Positions 45,588-54,317 of a DNA stretch of 64,000 nucleotides are shown one piece after another. The position numbers were made by a program, and so were the translations under genes. The notes under the pieces are model-generated. The model had not been told where the DNA came from. It was given only the letters and a program-made list of their open reading frames with translations, and ran no database searches. The DNA is from Nostoc sp. FACHB-892 (GTDB taxonomy: Bacteria; Cyanobacteriota; Cyanobacteriia; Cyanobacteriales; Nostocaceae), in NCBI RefSeq assembly GCF_014698795.1, contig NZ_JACJTR010000010.1, positions 168,246-232,245 on the forward strand, read 5' to 3'. How positions within the stretch are numbered: the stretch's first letter is position 1; the number at the start of each line of letters is the position of its first letter.

Positions 45588-46656
45588 CTTTGAGAAATTT
45601 CGATTCTTGTATAAGCAGTTTTTGTTTGCGTTCAATTCCCCAGCGATAACCACCAAGACTGCCATCACTCCGCAGCACCCGGTGACACGGTACAATCAGC
45701 GCTGTTGGATTAGCTCCACAAGCATTACCCACCGCGCGGACTGCTAGAGGTTTGGCAATATCACGAGCAATATCAGTGTATGTGCGGGTTTCGCTATATG
45801 GAATTTTTTGTAATGCTTGCCAAACCTGTTTCTGAAATGCTGTCCCACGGACATCAAGTGGTAAATCAAGATGTGTTTCATCTCCCGCAATCAAGTTGAG
45901 AATTGCTTGTATCCATTCCTTGCGTGTATGGTCATCACGCACGATCTGCGCTTGGTGAAATTCTTGGTTCAAAATATGTTCAAGCTTGTTTGCTTTATCA
46001 CCTAGTTTAACGGCGCAGATACCCTTCTCTGTTGTTGCTACAAGCAAATATCCTAATGGACATGGAGCGATCGCATAGACAATATTTATTGCCTTTCCGG
46101 CTTGCTGGTAAGTTTTTGGGGTCATTCCCAGTTGCTTAGGTGCTTTCTCATAGAGTTGGCTACTTGAACCATACCCTGTGTCATAAAGTGCATGGGCAAT
46201 TTCCTCTCCTTCTTGGAGACGCTGTTTCAATCGTTGGCTACGCAGCGCATCTGCATATTGAAAGGGAGATACGCCAATTATTTGCTTAAATATTCTTTGC
46301 AAATAGCTGGAACTCATTTCAACGTGAGAACATAATTCTGGGAGAGTTGGGATGCGATCGCCTTGTGCTTCAATATATCGACATACAGCTAAGACTTTCG
46401 CTTTAGCTGTATTTGGAATTGTTTCAGATTGTGGCTGACAGCGCTTACAAGGTCGAAAACCTGTAATTTCAGCCTCTTGGGCCGACTGGAAGAAACAAAC
46501 TTGATTGCGATTCGGTCTGCGACTAGGGCAAATCGGTCGACAATAAATGCCTGTAGAGCGAACACCGTAAAAAAGCTTGCCTTCAAAAGCAGAATCTCGA
46601 TTTAGAACTGCTTCCCAAAGAGTGTCTTCCAAAACTGGTGTTTGTTGTAATTGCAT
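45571..46656 (-). CDS. ada: Ada: methyl-sensing activator and O6-methylguanine-DNA methyltransferase
   Basis: About 361 residues from the ATG at 46656, which has a strong AAGGAGG site; an upstream start is less likely. The N-terminal Ada zinc domain has GVRSTGIYCRPICPSRRP and GFRPCKRCQP, the four Cys that bind zinc and accept methyl from phosphotriesters. An AraC-type region (LPELCSHVEMSSSYLQRIFK) binds DNA. The C-terminal methyltransferase has the acceptor motif LIVPCHRVLRSDGSLGGYRW. Methylated Ada normally activates its own operon; here that is ada plus the alkA-like gene that overlaps its end. All domains of the full-length protein are present. Confidence 0.93.
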   Translation of the reverse strand: MQLQQTPVLEDTLWEAVLNRDSAFEGKLFYGVRSTGIYCRPICPSRRPNRNQVCFFQSAQEAEITGFRPCKRCQPQSETIPNTAKAKVLAVCRYIEAQGDRIPTLPELCSHVEMSSSYLQRIFKQIIGVSPFQYADALRSQRLKQRLQEGEEIAHALYDTGYGSSSQLYEKAPKQLGMTPKTYQQAGKAINIVYAIAPCPLGYLLVATTEKGICAVKLGDKANKLEHILNQEFHQAQIVRDDHTRKEWIQAILNLIAGDETHLDLPLDVRGTAFQKQVWQALQKIPYSETRTYTDIARDIAKPLAVRAVGNACGANPTALIVPCHRVLRSDGSLGGYRWGIERKQKLLIQESKFLKDDSNT

Positions 46657-46962
46657 TAATGCCTCCTTGGATGTTTTACAAAATATCCACTTGAAAATGC
46701 CTATCATTAGTTCCTATATGTTGGTAGCTCTATTTATTTTTTAGGTAAAACTAGATTAAATGTATTGTTCAACTACTTTCTATCTGATTATTGCGATCAA
46801 ATCTGAGAAAGTGCCCTTGATCACTATTTACAACTAACTTTTTTGTCACCGGATTTTCCTCCTGACAAATCGTTCACCCGATTGGGTGAATGCGATCGCC
46901 TCATCAGGAACTACTCTGAAAGAAGGTGCAGTTTCGATTCTGTTAGCAATTATGCTCACAGA
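46657..46962. other. Divergent promoter region between ada and the first sensor kinase
   Basis: About 300 bp. If the kinase starts upstream at a TTG (46843), part of this is coding. No Ada box or other operator could be assigned with confidence. Confidence 0.4.
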
Positions 46963-49659
46963 ATGAAAACCGTTAAATTGGTTATTCTGGCTTTTAATTG
47001 TACATCAATAGCTTGTCTATCTAAGGGTCAAAGAGTGGATGAAACCGTTGTAAAATCGCTGTATACACCAAATTGCCAGCAAGAGACTATTAACTTGCTC
47101 TCAAAGCTTACTGTCAATTTACCAGGAATAATTTTCCAAGTTCTGCAACAGCAGGATGGTTCTGTGTTTGTCCTTTATGTTAGTTCTGGTTGTAAATATT
47201 TATATGAATTAGAACCAGAAGTTGTACAGGCAGACTTTAAGGTGCTATACAAACTGATTCATCCACAGGATATAAAAACTTTTACAGAATCTATAACTGT
47301 TTGTAGCACGAATATTACACCTTGGCATTGGCAAGGTCGGCTCATCACGCCTAGCGGCAAAATTAAGTGGATTCAAGGTAATTCGCAACCGGAATTACAA
47401 CCTAACGGCGATTTTCTTTGGAATGGCTTGGTCATGGATATTACAGACCGAAAACAAGCCGAAGAAAAATTGCTTGAGAGTGAGGCGCGGTATAAAGCAA
47501 TTTTGGATGCTATCCCCGATTTAATGTTTCGCATCAGCCGTGATGGCGAGTATCTAGATTTGAAAAGTGAGGGAGCAAATTTCACTCTTTCGAGAGAAGA
47601 AATTGTTGGCAAACATGTGGATGAGTTATTGCCTAGTGATGTTGCAGCGATTAGCCTGGAAGCGATCGCAAAAACTTTAGATTCAGGAACTTTGCAAAGT
47701 TGCGAATATCAATTACCAACGCTTTGGGGAGTTAAAGATTATGAGGCGCGGTTGGTAGTAAGTGGTCAAGATGAGGTACTAGCAATTGTCCGAGATATCA
47801 CAGAACGTAAGCAAGCAGAAGTTACCTTACAAAATCTCGCTCAAAAATTTGCTAAAGCTTTTAGTTGTAGCCCCGATTCAATTACCATCAGTACGCTGCA
47901 AGAAGGACGCTTCATCGAAGTTAACGACAGTTTTGTGAAACTCTCAGGTTATGAACGAGATGAGGCGATTGGTAAAACTTCTTTTGAGCTAAATCTTTGG
48001 GTAAACGATCGCGATCGCCAGAATTTATTACAGGAGTTGCAAGCTACAGGAGTTGTTCGCAACTTGGAATTTGAATTTAGACAAAAGTCTGGCAAGATAA
48101 TTACAACGCAGCTTTCAGCCGAAATCATTGATTTGGATGGACTTCCTTCGCTTTTAGCAGTCCATCACGACATTACAGAAAGTAAGCAGGTAGAAGCACA
48201 ATTACGCCTTTGTGCCCAACGCGATCGCTTGTTGGCAGAAACACTAGTGCGAATTCGATCTTCACTTAACTTAGACGAAATTCTCCAAACCACAGTGACA
48301 GAAGTCAGGCAATTTCTGCAAGCAGATCGAGTTTTTATTGGCCTAAACAACACCAATTTAGGAATCAGAACTCTTGCCGAATCAGTAGATCCCAAGTATC
48401 CATCACTCTCAGGATGGTCTACTAAGGATGAAGCTTATTTACAAGAATTAAGAAATTTACTCAAAGATAATGTTGTGCGTGTTGTTGAAGATATAACGCA
48501 AATGGCATTATCTCCCAAAGTAAAAGCGCACTGTGAAAAATTCCAAACGAAGGCTACTTTGGCTGTACCAATTATGCTAGGTGACGAACTATTTGGAGCG
48601 TTAATTGCCAATCAATGCTCAGGTTCGCGTCATTGGCAGCCAGTAGAAATTGATTTGTTACAGCAGATGTCAGAACAACTAGCGATCGCCATTCAGCAAA
48701 GCCAGATATATCAAAAACTAGCAGAACTCAACACTACTTTAGAACGCCAGGTAGAAGAACGGACAGCACAATTGCAGCAGAAAATGCAAGAAGTTGAAAA
48801 ACTACATCGTGTCAAAGATGTTGTTTTGCACACAGTTGCCCACGATTTACGAACTTCGGCGATGGGTAACTTGATGGTGTTAAAGAATTTGTTAAATCAG
48901 GGAGTGGGGAGTGGGGAGTGGGGGCTAGGGACTGGGGATCAGGGAAAAAGGGAATCAGGGGCTGGGGACTGGGGAATAGGGACTGGGAATCAAGGAAAAG
49001 GCGGACAAGGGAGAATAATTGGAAAAGTCTCTTCCCAATCCCCAATTCCAGTATCTCGCTCGATTATCGAACGGATGATTCAAGGCAATGATCGGCAACT
49101 GACGATGATTAACTCATTGCTAGAAATTAATTCCTGTGAACAGCAGGGTATTGACATCAAACGTGAACCTGTGAAATTTAGCACCCTACTAGAAGGAACA
49201 TCCGCCCAGTTGGAACCTATGCTGACACAAAATCAAGCGACTCTAAAGAACTTGGTTTCTGCGGATTTACCGTTAGTAATGGCAGATGCGGCTCTGTTGC
49301 AGAAAGTTTTGGTAAATTTGATAACACATAGCTTACAAAATAATCCACCAGGATTAAATTTTATCCTAAGTGCCACCGTTGAAGACGGAATGATTCGCGC
49401 TCAGATTCGAGATGACGGTGTAGTAATGAGCAAACTAGAGTGCGATCGCCTTTTCGATCTCCATGTCCGTGATCCGCAAGACTGTTGTTCCACAAGCATT
49501 GGTTTAAAAATGTATCTTTGTCGGAAAGTTATTAAGGCACATGGCGGCGAAATCGGTGTTATTAGTAACCGCAAGCGCGGGTTAACTTTTTGGTTTACAT
49601 TACCTCTAGCCAAAGAGGCAGGGGAGCAGGGGGCAGGGGGCAGAGGAGAAAGATTTTGA
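46963..49659 (+). CDS. PAS-GAF histidine-kinase-like protein with decayed ATP site (predicted pseudokinase)
   Basis: About 898 residues from the ATG at 46963; a TTG at 46843 would add 40. Three PAS-type domains come first (the first around residues 40-160, the others ending with DITDRKQAEEKL, DITERKQAEVTL and DITESKQVEAQL), then a GAF (about 415-580), a coiled coil, and HisKA with VAHDLRTSAMGNL. The catalytic domain is altered: the N-box reads NLITHSLQNN, G1 is DDGVVMS and G2 SIGLKMYL, against intact versions in the next gene. A stretch of about 50 residues inside HisKA (GVGSGEWGLGTGDQG and on) is encoded by GGGGAGT-type repeats, as is the C-terminal KEAGEQGAGGRGERF. It probably senses but cannot bind ATP normally. 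Confidence 0.82.
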   Translation: MKTVKLVILAFNCTSIACLSKGQRVDETVVKSLYTPNCQQETINLLSKLTVNLPGIIFQVLQQQDGSVFVLYVSSGCKYLYELEPEVVQADFKVLYKLIHPQDIKTFTESITVCSTNITPWHWQGRLITPSGKIKWIQGNSQPELQPNGDFLWNGLVMDITDRKQAEEKLLESEARYKAILDAIPDLMFRISRDGEYLDLKSEGANFTLSREEIVGKHVDELLPSDVAAISLEAIAKTLDSGTLQSCEYQLPTLWGVKDYEARLVVSGQDEVLAIVRDITERKQAEVTLQNLAQKFAKAFSCSPDSITISTLQEGRFIEVNDSFVKLSGYERDEAIGKTSFELNLWVNDRDRQNLLQELQATGVVRNLEFEFRQKSGKIITTQLSAEIIDLDGLPSLLAVHHDITESKQVEAQLRLCAQRDRLLAETLVRIRSSLNLDEILQTTVTEVRQFLQADRVFIGLNNTNLGIRTLAESVDPKYPSLSGWSTKDEAYLQELRNLLKDNVVRVVEDITQMALSPKVKAHCEKFQTKATLAVPIMLGDELFGALIANQCSGSRHWQPVEIDLLQQMSEQLAIAIQQSQIYQKLAELNTTLERQVEERTAQLQQKMQEVEKLHRVKDVVLHTVAHDLRTSAMGNLMVLKNLLNQGVGSGEWGLGTGDQGKRESGAGDWGIGTGNQGKGGQGRIIGKVSSQSPIPVSRSIIERMIQGNDRQLTMINSLLEINSCEQQGIDIKREPVKFSTLLEGTSAQLEPMLTQNQATLKNLVSADLPLVMADAALLQKVLVNLITHSLQNNPPGLNFILSATVEDGMIRAQIRDDGVVMSKLECDRLFDLHVRDPQDCCSTSIGLKMYLCRKVIKAHGGEIGVISNRKRGLTFWFTLPLAKEAGEQGAGGRGERF
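48899..49049 (+). repeat. GGGGAGT/GGGGACTGGGGA repeats inserted in frame in HisKA
   Basis: GGGAGTGGGGAGTGGGGAGT starts the block, followed by GGGGACTGGGGAAT-type units and CTTCCCAATCCCCAATTCC at its end, the ordinary language of spacers in this genome. The paralogue downstream has only about ten residues at this point. Confidence 0.85.
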
Positions 49660-49848
49660 AATTTCCCAGCAATCAATCACTTGTATTGAGCGTAGTCGTA
49701 AAGCCTGCGGCATAGCTACGCTCAGTGACTACCTTGCCCTCTTTCCTGTTCGTTAGCAACTTCATCCGCAACAAATTGCCCATAAATCACCAAAAAATGA
49801 GAGGGTGTTATTTATAGCAATATTGAGTAAGGAAAACACCCTCAAGGT

Positions 49849-51612
49849 ATGGGCAAAGTTGCTCGGATGCTAATAGCTACTCCGTTTACAACAGTGCAAA
49901 GATGGTGGAGAAAAGCTGTTTCTCCACCAACAGCAGATGAAATCAGTACTTCTTACAGAACTTGGCGCAACCGCTTTTTGTGGCAGAGATTGCGTTTATG
50001 GCTATGGCTGGCGCTGATTTGTTTGTTGTCTTTTACTTTGCGAGACATCTACGGCTTCTTTTTCCATTTAAAAGAGTTGGAAAAGCTGCCAGAAGTACTT
50101 AGAACTCAACGCCTTGTAATCAATATTGCAGTACTCCTGAGTACACTTATCTGCTTTGCCTTACATAAAACTAAATTAGGTCGCGATCGTCCAGATTTAT
50201 TATTTTTGGGGTCTTCTTGGGGAATTAGTCTAGCATCGCAGTTCTTTGCAACCATCAGAGGTTTTGCCCTACCTGACACCATCGGTTGGTCGTTGCTGTT
50301 TTTAAGCCAAGCTATATTAATGCCAGTCTACTGGATTCTTCACTTGCTATCTCAAGTAGGTGTGCTGGTTTACTATTTTGGTATAAATACGGTATTTGGG
50401 CTAAAAACACTAATTCCCGAACACCCAGAAATATATAATGTAACGTTAATTTTATACATTTTTTGGTTTTGTGCTATATGCGACATTGGTGTTTATCTGT
50501 ACGATCGCCTGCAATGTTCTGAATTTTATGCCCGTCAAGAACTAGAATCTGCCTACCAAAAACTCAAGGTTGCAGAAACTAAATATCGCAGCATTTTTGA
50601 AAATGCTGTTGAAGGTATTTTTCAAAGCAGTCCAGATGGACACTACATTACGGCAAATCCGGCTTTAGCACGCATTTATGGCTACTCCTTAGCGGAGGAG
50701 GTGACAGCAAATTCTACTATTATTGAACAATTGTATGTTGATCCGAACCGTCGGGCAGAATTTGTGCGCCTGATGGAAAAGTATGGTAGCGTTTCAGAGT
50801 TTGAGTCTCAAATTTATCGCCGAGACGGGAGTATTGTCTGGATTTCGGAAAAAGCCTACGCAGTGCGTGACGAACAAGGAAAACTGCTTTACTACGAAGG
50901 TTTAATTGAAGATATTACCCAGCGCAAACAAACTGAAGAAGAACTACGAGTATTTTTCCATGCAGTTTCTCACGACTTACGCAACCCAGTGCTGGGTACT
51001 TTAATGGTGCTGAGAAATTTGCTTGCACGTCCAGAGCAAAATATTTCGATTTCACGCTCAATTTTAGAGCGGATGATTCAAAGTAGCGATCGCCAACTTA
51101 ATTTAATTAATTCGTTGATGGAAACTCATATCAGCGAAGTGCAAGGTATTGTTTTGCAACGTCAATCCGTACAATTACTGGCAGTTGTCGAAGCTGCGAT
51201 CGCAGATTTAGAGCCATTGCTAGAGCAAAATCAAACAACCTTGATAAATCTGGTATCCGCAGATTTGCCGTTAGTGAATGCAGATCCTACGCAACTATGG
51301 CGAGTTTTTTCTAACTTAATTGTCAATGCTCTGAAACATAATGCCCCTGGATTGCTGTTGACAATTAACGCTACCCATGAGAATGAGATGATTTATTGTA
51401 CTGTTAGTGATAACGGCGTGGGAATTAGTCAACAACAAAGCGATCGGCTTTTTGATCTTTACTTTCGAGGTGCAAGTATCCGCAATTCTGTAAGTTTGGG
51501 ATTGGGCTTATATTTATGTAAGCAAATTATCAATGCTCACGGCGGCGAAATTGGTGTGAATAGTGCATTGGATGTAGGGGCAACTTTCTGGTTTACATTA
51601 CCTATTAGCTAG
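49849..51612 (+). CDS. Membrane-bound PAS sensor histidine kinase
   Basis: A 587-residue kinase. The first 230 residues hold about six hydrophobic segments (LWLWLALICLLSFTL and more) with no recognised ligand motif, then one PAS domain (about 240-365, ending GLIEDITQRKQTEEELR). HisKA has VSHDLRNPVLGTLMV with the phospho-His, and the HATPase is intact: NLIVNALKHN, DNGVGIS and LGLGLYLCKQI. It is 190 bp after a paralogue whose HisKA and HATPase align along the full length but whose ATP site is decayed. No response regulator is adjacent, so its partner is elsewhere. Confidence 0.9.
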   Translation: MGKVARMLIATPFTTVQRWWRKAVSPPTADEISTSYRTWRNRFLWQRLRLWLWLALICLLSFTLRDIYGFFFHLKELEKLPEVLRTQRLVINIAVLLSTLICFALHKTKLGRDRPDLLFLGSSWGISLASQFFATIRGFALPDTIGWSLLFLSQAILMPVYWILHLLSQVGVLVYYFGINTVFGLKTLIPEHPEIYNVTLILYIFWFCAICDIGVYLYDRLQCSEFYARQELESAYQKLKVAETKYRSIFENAVEGIFQSSPDGHYITANPALARIYGYSLAEEVTANSTIIEQLYVDPNRRAEFVRLMEKYGSVSEFESQIYRRDGSIVWISEKAYAVRDEQGKLLYYEGLIEDITQRKQTEEELRVFFHAVSHDLRNPVLGTLMVLRNLLARPEQNISISRSILERMIQSSDRQLNLINSLMETHISEVQGIVLQRQSVQLLAVVEAAIADLEPLLEQNQTTLINLVSADLPLVNADPTQLWRVFSNLIVNALKHNAPGLLLTINATHENEMIYCTVSDNGVGISQQQSDRLFDLYFRGASIRNSVSLGLGLYLCKQIINAHGGEIGVNSALDVGATFWFTLPIS

Positions 51613-51674
51613 TACCTAAAGCCTGCAAATTTCCCAATTTAGCTTCTGTTAATATAATTATATTTTCAAGCTAA

Positions 51675-51802
51675 CTAGTACCGCAAGGCGGAAATAGAAC
51701 AACCATTTCAAATTCCTAAAAAGCTAATTCCATAATACTTTTGACTTTTTTACCCTGAGCGCAGCCGAAGGGTGACTTTTGACTGCCGCCTTGCGGTACT
51801 AG
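51675..51802. repeat. MITE-like element with perfect 17-bp terminal inverted repeats
   Basis: CTAGTACCGCAAGGCGG at 51675-51691 and its exact complement CCGCCTTGCGGTACTAG at 51786-51802 bound a 128-bp unit. The inside holds ACCCTGAGCGCAGCCGAAGGGT. No reading frame. It lies between the membrane kinase and the Uma2 gene. Confidence 0.65.
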
Positions 51803-51853
51803 GTGGTATTTAGTAGTTAGTATAGTGAGTTAAAAACTTACTCAAATTTGTGA

Positions 51854-52423
51854 TTATTCAGGAAAAAACAAACCAATAGAACAACAAAATCCAGGTAAAA
51901 GTGGCGATATGATTTCATCATCACCTACCAAAGTAGCAACTAAAACTAACTGTGCTTTTTCTCGCCGATAAACTTCAACTTGTTTAGTAAAGCGATCAAC
52001 AATCCAATACTCACGCACACCTTGAACTGAATATAGTTTCAGTTTTGCTTCTTTGTCTCGAAATTCGTTTTGTTTACCAGGGGATAAAACCTCTACTACT
52101 AACTCTGGTGCGCCCGTCAAATGTCCCGCTTCATCTTCAATTTGCGCCAGTCGTTCTCGACTTACCCAAACGACATCCGGTATAACGCTATCTGCTTGCG
52201 AAAAAAGCACCCCTGGAGCCACAATTGTTTCCCCTAAACCACTCGAATCTGACCAAACATCGAGTTGTCGAAAGATTTTGCCACAAACTTGTTGATGACG
52301 GCGGTGAGGAGTGCGAGTCACAAAGAGTTCTCCATTAATAATTTCATAGCGTGTCCACTCATTTTCGGGTAGAACCTCTAAATCGTGAATTGTCCAGCGT
52401 ACTCCCTCAATGGCTTGGTTCAT
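51854..52423 (-). CDS. Uma2-family PD-(D/E)XK endonuclease-like protein
   Basis: A 189-residue Uma2 protein (DUF820), a family greatly expanded in cyanobacteria. The nuclease core is visible: EIINGELFVTRTPHRRHQQV with the first Glu, VIPDVVWVSRERL with the metal Asp, and PELVVEVLSPGKQNEFRDKE with E-x-S...K, then KLYSVQGVREYWIVD. Families of this fold cut DNA, and Uma2 has been linked to mobile DNA, though true roles are unclear. It is a single gene flanked by a MITE-like element; it is convergent with the kinase and divergent from ureE. Active-site residues look intact. Confidence 0.87.
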   Translation of the reverse strand: MNQAIEGVRWTIHDLEVLPENEWTRYEIINGELFVTRTPHRRHQQVCGKIFRQLDVWSDSSGLGETIVAPGVLFSQADSVIPDVVWVSRERLAQIEDEAGHLTGAPELVVEVLSPGKQNEFRDKEAKLKLYSVQGVREYWIVDRFTKQVEVYRREKAQLVLVATLVGDDEIISPLLPGFCCSIGLFFPE

Positions 52424-52539
52424 GATTGTCCCCGTTTGGCTCGTTGCCTTTGTTTAATTCTATCTTTTCTTCCGGCAAGGCAGATATTGTATTTAAATTA
52501 CAACCATAATAAAAAGCGGAAGTTCAGGCGAAACTCTGT

Positions 52540-52983
52540 ATGCTGACATTTACCCAACTTCAACCACCTAATTACAATGCCGCAGTTACTTTTACTCTGG
52601 CGCTAACAGCAGAAGAACGCACCCGCAGTCGTCATCGCTTTGAAACGGAAGATGGTATTGTGTTTTTACATTTACCCAGAGGAACTGTCTTACACGATGG
52701 CGATATTCTGCAAGAAGAAACCCATAATAGTTTAATCAGAATTACTGCCAAACCAGAACTAGTGCTGACTGCTTTTGCCCAAACACCACTTTTATTATTA
52801 CGGGCAGCATACCATTTGGGAAATCGCCATGTACCTGTAGAAATTACCCCAACTTATTTACGCTTATCTTCAGATTCGGTTTTACGCACGATGTTGGAAC
52901 AACTGGGATTAGAAGTTAAAGAGGAAATTTTACCGTTTCAGCCGGAATTAGGAGCTTATGGACAACACCATCATGCTCACTGA
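52540..52983 (+). CDS. ureE: Urease accessory protein UreE
   Basis: A 147-residue nickel metallochaperone. An N-terminal peptide-binding-like domain ([20 protein letters not shown] and [13 protein letters not shown]) is followed by the metal-binding domain with [13 protein letters not shown], where the invariant His for Ni is found. The C-terminal tail [10 protein letters not shown] is His-rich but short. UreE hands Ni to the UreFGD-apourease complex. The first gene of ureEFG; its stop overlaps the start of ureF. ureABC and ureD are not in the window. Confidence 0.95.
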   Translation: MLTFTQLQPPNYNAAVTFTLALTAEERTRSRHRFETEDGIVFLHLPRGTVLHDGDILQEETHNSLIRITAKPELVLTAFAQTPLLLLRAAYHLGNRHVPVEITPTYLRLSSDSVLRTMLEQLGLEVKEEILPFQPELGAYGQHHHAH

Positions 52984-53650
52984 TAGCCATCTTTTGAGTA
53001 TTTTGCAACTGGCTAGCCCCGCTTTACCTGTGGGAGCATATAGTTATTCTGAAGGTTTGGAAATGCTGGTAGAAAATGGTACGATCGCTAATCACACACA
53101 TCTCAAAGATTGGTTAAAAGCAGAGTTGCTCTATGGGGCAATTCGGCTAGAAGCAGGGGTGATGGTACGATCGCAGCAATCTGCAAAAATAGGTGATGTA
53201 GAGTCGCTATGCCGTTGGAATCTGTGGTTATCCGCAGCTAGGGAAACAGAAGAATTACGCGCCTCTAGTTGGCAGATGGGGCGATCGCTGATCCAATTAC
53301 TTGGTAAACTAGAACCGCAGATTGTACCTATTGCCAATGCTGTAGGTAATCCTTGCAATTATGCGATCGCTTTTGGTATTGCCGTTGCCCATTGGCAAAT
53401 TAGCATCCAAGCCTCATTACTCGCATATCTGCATAGTTGGGCAAGTAATTTGATTACTGCTGGTGTGAAACTTATCCCCCTTGGACAAACAGCAGGACAG
53501 CAGTTATTGCTAGATTTACAACCATTATTTAGCACTGCGGCATTAGAAATTCTCGCGTTGGAGGATGATGAGCTTGCCTGTTGTAGTTGGGGTTTGTCGC
53601 TGGCAAGTATGCAGCATGAAACGCAGTATACAAGGTTGTTTAGGAGTTAA
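52958..53650 (+). CDS. ureF: Urease accessory protein UreF
   Basis: About 230 residues. [20 protein letters not shown] near the N-terminus and [14 protein letters not shown] are diagnostic of UreF, with the all-alpha body ([20 protein letters not shown]) and C-terminal [13 protein letters not shown]. It gates GTP hydrolysis by UreG in the maturation complex. The ATG at 52958 lies only 3 bases after AGGAG; the ATG at 52973 gives the MLTDSHLL start seen in relatives and remains possible. It overlaps ureE, and ureG follows at 19 bp. Confidence 0.93.
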   Translation: MDNTIMLTDSHLLSILQLASPALPVGAYSYSEGLEMLVENGTIANHTHLKDWLKAELLYGAIRLEAGVMVRSQQSAKIGDVESLCRWNLWLSAARETEELRASSWQMGRSLIQLLGKLEPQIVPIANAVGNPCNYAIAFGIAVAHWQISIQASLLAYLHSWASNLITAGVKLIPLGQTAGQQLLLDLQPLFSTAALEILALEDDELACCSWGLSLASMQHETQYTRLFRS

Positions 53651-53669
53651 AAGTTAAGAGTGAGGAGTT

Positions 53670-54266
53670 ATGAATGCATTTCGAGTGGGGGTTGCTGGGC
53701 CAGTGGGGTCGGGGAAGACGGCTTTGGTAGATGCTTTGTGTAAAGGATTGCGTGAGCAGTATCAGATTGCGGTGGTGACGAATGATATTTATACTCAGGA
53801 GGATGCTCAGTTTTTAGTGCGTTCTCAGGCGTTGGCAAGCGATCGCATTTTGGGTGTAGAGACTGGTGGTTGCCCTCACACTGCCATCCGCGAAGATGCT
53901 TCGATGAATTTGGCGGCAATTGAACAGTTAGAGGAACGTTTTATCGGTTTGGATTTAGTATTTTTAGAAAGTGGCGGTGATAATTTAGCTGCTACCTTTA
54001 GTCCCGAATTGGTGGATTTAACCATTTATGTCATCGATGTTGCAGCTGGCGATAAAATTCCCCGCAAGGGTGGCCCTGGTATTACCAAGTCTGATTTGTT
54101 GGTGATTAACAAAACTGACTTAGCACCCTATGTCGGTGCAGATTTAAGTGTCATGGAACGAGATGCTAAAAAAATGCGGGGTGATAAACCTTTTATTTTT
54201 ACTAATTTAAAAACTCAGTCAGGACTTGCAGATGTAATTAACTTTGTTTGCACAAATATCTGTTAA
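53670..54266 (+). CDS. ureG: Urease accessory GTPase UreG
   Basis: A 198-residue SIMIBI GTPase. The P-loop is [14 protein letters not shown] (about residues 10-23), then [12 protein letters not shown], the nickel motif GGCPHT with its Cys-Pro-His, and [10 protein letters not shown] for guanine recognition. It powers insertion of Ni into urease with UreD/UreF. Last gene of ureEFG, followed by a terminator. Confidence 0.96.
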   Translation: MNAFRVGVAGPVGSGKTALVDALCKGLREQYQIAVVTNDIYTQEDAQFLVRSQALASDRILGVETGGCPHTAIREDASMNLAAIEQLEERFIGLDLVFLESGGDNLAATFSPELVDLTIYVIDVAAGDKIPRKGGPGITKSDLLVINKTDLAPYVGADLSVMERDAKKMRGDKPFIFTNLKTQSGLADVINFVCTNIC

Positions 54267-54278
54267 AAAGAATTTTAT

Positions 54279-54300
54279 AACCCACGGAGGTGGGTTTTGT
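54279..54300 (+). terminator. Terminator after ureG
   Basis: AACCCAC and GTGGGTT pair around GGAG and are followed by TTGT. It lies 13 bp past the ureG stop and between convergent genes, so it may work both ways. Confidence 0.7.
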
Positions 54301-54317
54301 CTCTGTAGACGCGGTTT

